DNA from: Chloroflexia bacterium
GTDB lineage: Bacteria; Chloroflexota; Chloroflexia; Thermomicrobiales; JALYUS01
Direction: 5' to 3'
NCBI GenBank assembly: GCA_025924435.1
Contig: JAICIL010000169.1
Location: 1-9,419 of the forward strand
DNA: 9,419 nt
Shown here: positions 6,212 to 9,419 of the stretch, piece by piece
How the letters are laid out: each line of letters opens with the position of its first letter
How positions within the stretch are numbered: the stretch's first letter is position 1
Translations under genes and position numbers: made by a program
The notes under the pieces: generated by a model
What the model saw: only the letters and a program-made list of their open reading frames with translations
Told to the model about the DNA's origin: nothing
Databases searched by the model: none

Positions 6212-6786
6212 GCGAGCGGGCGATGCACGGGGCGATCTATCCGTACCGGGATCTTTGGCCGACGATTGCCGAGAGCGCGTACATCGCGCCGGGCGCCGTC
6301 ATCATCGGCGATGTGACGATCGGGGAGGAGTGCGTCATCCTCTCCGGCGCCGTGCTGCGCGGCGATAACACGTCAGTGATTGTCGAGCGGGGCGCCAATG
6401 TGCAGGAGAACGCGACGGTGCATGTCGACCCCGGCGCGCCCGCCCGCATCGGCGAATACTGCGTGATCGGGCACAACGCGATTGTCCACGGCAGCACGAT
6501 CGGGCCGTCGTCCCTCGTCGGCATGCACGCGACGGTGCTCAACCACAGCGAGATTGGGGCGGGCAGTATCGTCGGCGCGGGGGCGCTGATCCCCGAAGGC
6601 ACCGTCGTGCCGCCGCAAACGATGATGCTCGGCGTCCCGGCGAAACCACGGCGCGATGTGAGTGACGAGGAGGCCGCCGGTATCCGCCGCAGCGCGGAAG
6701 GCTATATCCGCCTCTCGCGCGAGTACCTCGCCGCTGGCATGGGCCGCGCGCGCGACGTGCTCCACGCGGCGGGCCGGGACCGCTAA
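6208..6786 (+). CDS. Gamma-carbonic-anhydrase-like hexapeptide-repeat protein
   Basis: A 192-aa protein of the gamma-CA/YrdA/PaaY/CaiE group. Residues about 20-145 are hexapeptide repeats of a left-handed beta-helix, expected to form a trimer with metal sites between subunits. The three metal-ligand histidines are present with family spacing: His72 (ATVHVD), His89 and His94 (IGHNAIVHGS). A charged helical C-terminus (about 150-180) packs on the helix in relatives. Members include true carbonic anhydrases, proteins without such activity, and PaaY, a thioesterase of phenylacetate breakdown. The start overlaps the thiolase stop by 4 nt (ATGA), so translation is coupled and a role with CoA thioesters is conceivable. 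The family is clear from sequence; the activity is not. Confidence 0.92.
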   Translation: MSERAMHGAIYPYRDLWPTIAESAYIAPGAVIIGDVTIGEECVILSGAVLRGDNTSVIVERGANVQENATVHVDPGAPARIGEYCVIGHNAIVHGSTIGPSSLVGMHATVLNHSEIGAGSIVGAGALIPEGTVVPPQTMMLGVPAKPRRDVSDEEAAGIRRSAEGYIRLSREYLAAGMGRARDVLHAAGRDR

Positions 6787-6793
6787 CCGGCCC
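6771..6793 (+). other. GC-rich inverted repeat across the gamma-CA-like gene stop codon
   Basis: GGGCCGG (6771-6777) and CCGGCCC (6787-6793) form a perfect 7-bp stem with a 9-nt loop that holds the TAA stop (6784-6786). There is no following U run, so it does not look like an intrinsic terminator. It could stabilise or partly attenuate the transcript before the methyltransferase gene, or be a chance product of high GC. Confidence 0.35.
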
Positions 6794-6817
6794 GGTGCGT
6801 CGGTAAGGGGGCGCTCG

Positions 6818-7597
6818 ATGGAACCGAAGAATGCCCGGATGCAGGCCGAATACTTCGCCGCCTTCCAGGATCCCTCGGTCATCGCGTCGTACCGCTATCG
6901 CCCGCCATTCCCGCCGGAAGCCTTCACCGTCCTGTCCGGCCTCATCACCGAGACGCCGCGCCGCGTCCTCGATCTCGGCTGCGGCACGGGGTTCGTCGCG
7001 CGCGAATTGCTGCCGTATGTGGACGCGGTGGACGCGGTGGATATTTCCAAAGGGATGATTGCAGCGGGCAGGCAATTACCGGGCGGCAACGACTCCCGCC
7101 TGCGCTGGATCCTCGGGCGCGCGGAGGATGCGCCCCTCGACCCACCGTACGCGCTCGTCACCGCGGGTGATAGCCTGCACTGGATGGATTGGCCCGCCCT
7201 GCTGCCTCGCCTCAGCGCGATGCTGACCGCGAACGGCTACCTCGCGATCTTCGAGAACGGGCAGGAGCCGCCGCCGTGGCAGGCGGACTTGCTGCCGATC
7301 ATCCGTCGCTACTCGACGCACCGCGACTATACCCCATTCAATCTCATTGACGAACTGGTGCACTTGGGTCTCTTCACCGTCCAGGGCAGCCGCGCGACTG
7401 CGCCGGTTGCCTTCACGCAATCCGTCGAAGCGTACATCGCCTCGTTCCACGGGCGCAGCAGTTTCTCTCGCGACCGTATGACGCCCGCTGATGCCAAGGC
7501 GTTCGACGCCGCCGTGCGCGAACTCGTGACGGCGTATGACCCCAAGTCCGTCACGCTCTCCCTCGTCACGGAAATCACATGGGGCAAGCCGCGGTAG
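6818..7597 (+). CDS. Class I SAM-dependent methyltransferase
   Basis: A 259-aa protein with a Rossmann-type methyltransferase core. Motif I is VLDLGCGTGFVAREL (50-64), the SAM-binding glycine loop; VDIS (74-77) supplies the acidic residue for the ribose hydroxyls; the RAEDAPL segment (101-107) and ALVTAGDSLHWMDW (112-125) match the later core strands of the Methyltransf_11/25 type. The C-terminal third (about 160-259) is variable and probably sets the substrate, which cannot be inferred. Start at ATG 6818 with AAGGGGG (6805-6811) 6 nt upstream. It follows the gamma-CA-like gene by 31 nt with no promoter visible between, so it is likely the last gene of the thiolase operon. The next gene converges on it, leaving 66 bp without a clear terminator. 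Confidence 0.88.
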   Translation: MEPKNARMQAEYFAAFQDPSVIASYRYRPPFPPEAFTVLSGLITETPRRVLDLGCGTGFVARELLPYVDAVDAVDISKGMIAAGRQLPGGNDSRLRWILGRAEDAPLDPPYALVTAGDSLHWMDWPALLPRLSAMLTANGYLAIFENGQEPPPWQADLLPIIRRYSTHRDYTPFNLIDELVHLGLFTVQGSRATAPVAFTQSVEAYIASFHGRSSFSRDRMTPADAKAFDAAVRELVTAYDPKSVTLSLVTEITWGKPR

Positions 7598-7617
7598 CGA
7601 GTTGTGCCGGATAGAGA

Positions 7618-7630
7618 TCGCATGATGCGA
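7618..7630. repeat. 13-nt odd palindrome between convergent genes
   Basis: TCGCATGATGCGA has 6-base arms that are exact reverse complements around a central G. It sits in the 66-bp gap between the convergent methyltransferase and zinc-ribbon genes. As RNA only a 4-bp stem with a 5-nt loop is feasible and no T run follows on either strand, so a terminator is doubtful. It could be a protein-binding site or chance. Confidence 0.3.
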
Positions 7631-7663
7631 AGTGAGGGCAGCGTCAGACGTATCACGACCTGG

Positions 7664-8179
7664 CTACTGGGAAAAGGTATCAGTTGGCGCGGACGGTGCG
7701 CCGATCGCCGCGAAGTCGTCCGATACGGAAGCGGCGGTAGTGTCGGGGATGGGCATATTGTAGAGCGCGTACATCTCGCGCACGAATCGCTCCGGATCGC
7801 GGTACTCGATCCCGTACGCCGTCGCGGGGGCGAACGGCGAGTCGGGCAGGATCATGCCAATCCACCCCTCGTCAACGCCGCGCAGGTGCAGTTCGTCCAT
7901 CCGCTTGACGAACCGGGAGAAGGAAGTGGGCGGCGTCAGCAGTTGATAGAATTGCTGATCGCGCTCATCCCGCGACCAGAGTGCGTGGATCAACTGGCGA
8001 TGCCGCGTCTGCGCCTCCGACCGCTCCTCGAGGCCGCCCGCCGCGATGAATCCCTTAATCATGCCGCCGAAGCGCCCGACCGATATCAGATCATCGTGAT
8101 CGTTCGGGCATCTGCCCGATTCGATCCGCCCGGCGGGATAGACGCGGCGGCATGTCTCGCACCAATAGAAAGAAGCCAT
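7664..8179 (-). CDS. Uncharacterised zinc-ribbon protein
   Basis: I do not recognise the family. The 171-aa product opens with a putative zinc-binding knuckle: Cys7-x2-Cys10, then Cys24 and His28 (FYWCETCRRVY ... RCPNDHDDL). The rest is soluble and mixed charged/aromatic, without a signal peptide or membrane segment: a likely helical middle (about 52-95) and a stretch with WIGMILPDSPF (106-116) and YGIEYRDPERFVREMYALYN (122-141). The last ~25 residues are Ser/Thr/Ala/Pro-rich and probably disordered. The start at 8179 is chosen because TAAGGT lies 5 nt upstream and the knuckle begins at once; the longer frame upstream is Arg/Pro/Ser-rich and antisense to the next gene. It has its own putative promoter and is divergent from the membrane protein gene. 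A short CxxC knuckle of this kind can bind nucleic acid, protein or only zinc. Confidence 0.82.
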   Translation of the reverse strand: MASFYWCETCRRVYPAGRIESGRCPNDHDDLISVGRFGGMIKGFIAAGGLEERSEAQTRHRQLIHALWSRDERDQQFYQLLTPPTSFSRFVKRMDELHLRGVDEGWIGMILPDSPFAPATAYGIEYRDPERFVREMYALYNMPIPDTTAASVSDDFAAIGAPSAPTDTFSQ

Positions 8180-8238
8180 CGCAACCTTACCAACTGTCCG
8201 ATAACCGCGACATGCACCGGCCATCGCCGACGCCCCTG

Positions 8239-8247
8239 TGATACGAT
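8239..8247 (+). promoter_or_regulatory. Putative extended -10 element for the membrane protein gene
   Basis: TGATACGAT contains TG-N-TACGAT; the hexamer (8242-8247) is the same as the -10 of the rRNA promoter. No -35 is seen, as is allowed for extended -10 promoters. A start near 8254 would give a leader of about 46 nt to ATG 8301. It overlaps the -10 of the opposing zinc-ribbon promoter by two bases. Confidence 0.35.
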
Positions 8248-8275
8248 TATCGCACGGTCGCGGTCCTGCGGTCAG
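8246..8275 (-). promoter_or_regulatory. Putative promoter of the zinc-ribbon gene
   Basis: On the minus strand: -35 CTGACC (8270-8275), 18-nt spacer, -10 GATAAT (8246-8251). The spacing equals that of the two best plus-strand promoters here and the -35 differs by one base from the thiolase TTGACC. Start would be near 8239, giving a leader of about 60 nt. The -10 lies in the near-palindrome CGATTATCG (8244-8252). Confidence 0.5.
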
Positions 8276-8300
8276 GGAGGTGGCGCGGTTCATCTCGGCC

Positions 8301-8888
8301 ATGCCTCGAAAGGACATCTTCTTGCCCATACGCGTACGCTGGACGGCGGTTCTGGTCGGCTTTCTCGTCGCGGCGGTCGGCACGCTCGTGCTGACGCCAT
8401 TGCTGACGCGCCTCGGCCTCCAGGTGAGTGCCGGGCCAGTGGATATGCTCACGATGGTGTCGCTGCTCTGCGGTGGTTTTGTCGCCGGTCGGCTCGGGCG
8501 GCGATTCGAGGGCATCCAGGGAGCGACGGTCGCAATCCTCTATATTTTCGTCATCTGGCTCGGCAAACAAGGGCTGGACGAGATTCATATCGCGAATGCC
8601 GCCGGGCTGGGCGCGCTGGGGAAACTCGACTCCTGGAGCAATTTCGGCAAGGATGTTTTCTACTGCGTCGCGGGCGCGCTCGGCGGCCTCTGGGCGACAC
8701 CGTTCAACGAGCGGGAGCGCGCCCGCGATACGGCGCTGCTCCGCTCCCACACGACCGGACGCCACCGGCCCAACGCCCCAACCGGGGCGGCAATCGCCAC
8801 CGATGATGCCGTCGCGGGGCCATCGAATGGCCGCGATGCGGCGCATGCCGACACCACCCGGACCGAACCTGTCGGCGGAGGGCGTTAG
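8301..8888 (+). CDS. Small multi-pass membrane protein of unknown function
   Basis: A 195-aa protein with hydrophobic segments at about 14-36, 48-64 and 72-88, and a weaker one at 118-135, so three or four transmembrane helices. Arg/Lys residues at 3-4 and 11-13 before the first helix and the RLGRR motif (64-68) after the second suggest these parts face the cytoplasm. The pattern 'helix, LLCGGFVAGRLGRR, short loop, GIQGATVAILY' resembles small bacterial membrane proteins of the TIGR04086/DUF3792 style, but that is only a resemblance. The tail from about 136 is polar, Ala/Thr/Arg-rich and probably disordered and cytoplasmic. ATG 8301 is chosen although no well-placed Shine-Dalgarno exists (GGGAGG at 8275-8280 is 20 nt away). 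GTG 8238 would add 21 residues but would lie upstream of the predicted transcription start. Confidence 0.75.
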   Translation: MPRKDIFLPIRVRWTAVLVGFLVAAVGTLVLTPLLTRLGLQVSAGPVDMLTMVSLLCGGFVAGRLGRRFEGIQGATVAILYIFVIWLGKQGLDEIHIANAAGLGALGKLDSWSNFGKDVFYCVAGALGGLWATPFNERERARDTALLRSHTTGRHRPNAPTGAAIATDDAVAGPSNGRDAAHADTTRTEPVGGGR

Positions 8889-8935
8889 CGCGTGCTGCCA
8901 ATGATGGTACGGTAGGCGGGAGGGATTCGGGGCTG

Positions 8936-9419
8936 ATGACGCCGCTGGACTGCTGCCACCAATTACTGGCGGAAGCGAGCGCCACGGTCGCCGCCACGCC
9001 GCCGCCGGGTCGCGCGCGGGCGATGCTCGCGCTGTTGCGCGCCGGGGAGAGGATGGCGCTCGCCGGTGATCCCGCGCAGGCCGCGCGACCGGGTTGGAAC
9101 CTTGCCCTGCGGCTCTGCCTTGAACGGCACGACGATGAGGACGGCGACCTTCCCGCCGACCGCGCACTGCGCGCCACTTGGGCCGAGCGATTTCTCGGCG
9201 ACTGCGACCAGTTGGCGCTCGCCCGTCTCGCGCTGGCGCAGTGCGCGTCAGGCCATCTGCAACTCCAGCAGCGCGCTCCCCGCACCTTCGTCGCCTGGGC
9301 GACGAGCCGGCGCCTTTCAACCGAGCAGCGCGAGCGGGCCGACTTCGACTGGTGGTCGGCGCACCTGACGCGGCAGATTACCCCTCGCCTGGCGGCCCTC
9401 CGCATCGAACGAGACCGGA
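8936..9419 (+). CDS. Unrecognised protein, N-terminal part (runs off the window)
   Basis: An open frame from ATG 8936 continues without a stop to the last base (161 codons), with G or C in most third positions as in its neighbours, and GGGAGGG (8918-8924) 11 nt before the start. I do not recognise the product. It is soluble, rich in Ala, Leu and Arg and mostly predicted helical: an amphipathic N-terminal region (MTPLDCCHQLLAEA, then LALLRAGERMALAGD), an acidic patch ERHDDEDGDLPAD (about 66-78), a Leu/Ala helix (LALARLALAQC) and a Trp-containing segment FDWWSAHL (about 140-147). Several Cys residues (6, 7, 64, 93, 106) do not form an obvious metal motif. A weak extended -10-like TGGTACGGT at 8905-8913 could be its promoter. 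The C-terminus and any defining domain lie outside the window. Confidence 0.72.
   Translation, partial: MTPLDCCHQLLAEASATVAATPPPGRARAMLALLRAGERMALAGDPAQAARPGWNLALRLCLERHDDEDGDLPADRALRATWAERFLGDCDQLALARLALAQCASGHLQLQQRAPRTFVAWATSRRLSTEQRERADFDWWSAHLTRQITPRLAALRIERDR

Noticed and set aside
6771..6817. Intrinsic terminator after the gamma-CA-like gene
   Set aside because: The 7-bp GC stem is real but no U run follows, and the methyltransferase has no promoter of its own in the gap, so read-through is more likely.
7603..8230. A plus-strand open frame across the zinc-ribbon gene (part of 7604-8806)
   Set aside because: It is a shadow of the minus-strand gene, which has a better start, a Cys/His knuckle and a promoter. 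The remainder overlaps the membrane protein out of frame.
8247..9320. A 357-codon open frame on the minus strand covering the right end
   Set aside because: It is antisense to the membrane protein and to the right-edge gene, has Arg/Gly/Pro-rich low-complexity translation and no ribosome site. The plus-strand frames have better composition and plausible helices.
1..9419. CRISPR array, insertion sequence, toxin-antitoxin pair, phage or defence genes
   Set aside because: No regularly spaced repeats, no transposase or integrase motifs, no terminal inverted repeats and no compositional break were found. The genes recognised are housekeeping or unknown.

Overview
The window is GC-rich bacterial chromosome, densely packed with genes and free of recognisable mobile elements, CRISPR arrays or phage genes. 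The left end carries the first ~69 nt of a 16S rRNA gene on the minus strand. That fragment, the GC content, the TTGACA-type promoters and the style of the PRPP synthetase (YAKQEKK in its flexible loop) would fit a Chloroflexota-like organism. This placement is an impression, not a phylogenetic result.

Layout. (1) 1-300: 16S rRNA 5' end reading left, with a strong rRNA promoter and an A/T-rich upstream tract, back to back with a second promoter reading right. (2) 300-4928, plus strand: tRNA-Gln(UUG), glmU, prs, a CNNM/CorC-like membrane protein with CBS domains, and a monofunctional biotin-protein ligase. Gaps are 39 nt, a 1-nt overlap, 16 nt and 7 nt, and the only clear promoter lies in front of the tRNA, so tRNA and mRNA are probably co-transcribed. 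(3) 4925-7597, plus strand: a new promoter whose -35 box overlaps the biotin ligase stop codon drives an acetyl-CoA acetyltransferase-type thiolase, a hexapeptide-repeat gamma-carbonic-anhydrase-like protein (4-nt overlap) and a SAM-dependent methyltransferase (31-nt gap). (4) 7664-8179, minus strand: a small zinc-ribbon protein of unknown function, convergent with the methyltransferase. (5) 8301-8888, plus strand: a small membrane protein divergent from the zinc-ribbon gene, with promoter -10 elements that appear to overlap. (6) 8936-9419, plus strand: the start of an unrecognised protein that runs off the window.

Functionally this is mostly housekeeping. GlmU makes UDP-GlcNAc for the cell wall, Prs makes PRPP for nucleotide synthesis, BirA-type ligase biotinylates carboxylases such as acetyl-CoA carboxylase, and the thiolase works on acetyl-CoA/acetoacetyl-CoA. 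I found no convincing undescribed system. The points most worth a second look are the regulatory layout of region 1 (divergent rRNA/tRNA promoters and a perfect 14-bp palindrome against the tRNA 5' end), the degenerate membrane domain of the CorC-like protein, the thiolase/hexapeptide protein pairing, and the unknown zinc-ribbon/membrane protein pair sharing one promoter region.
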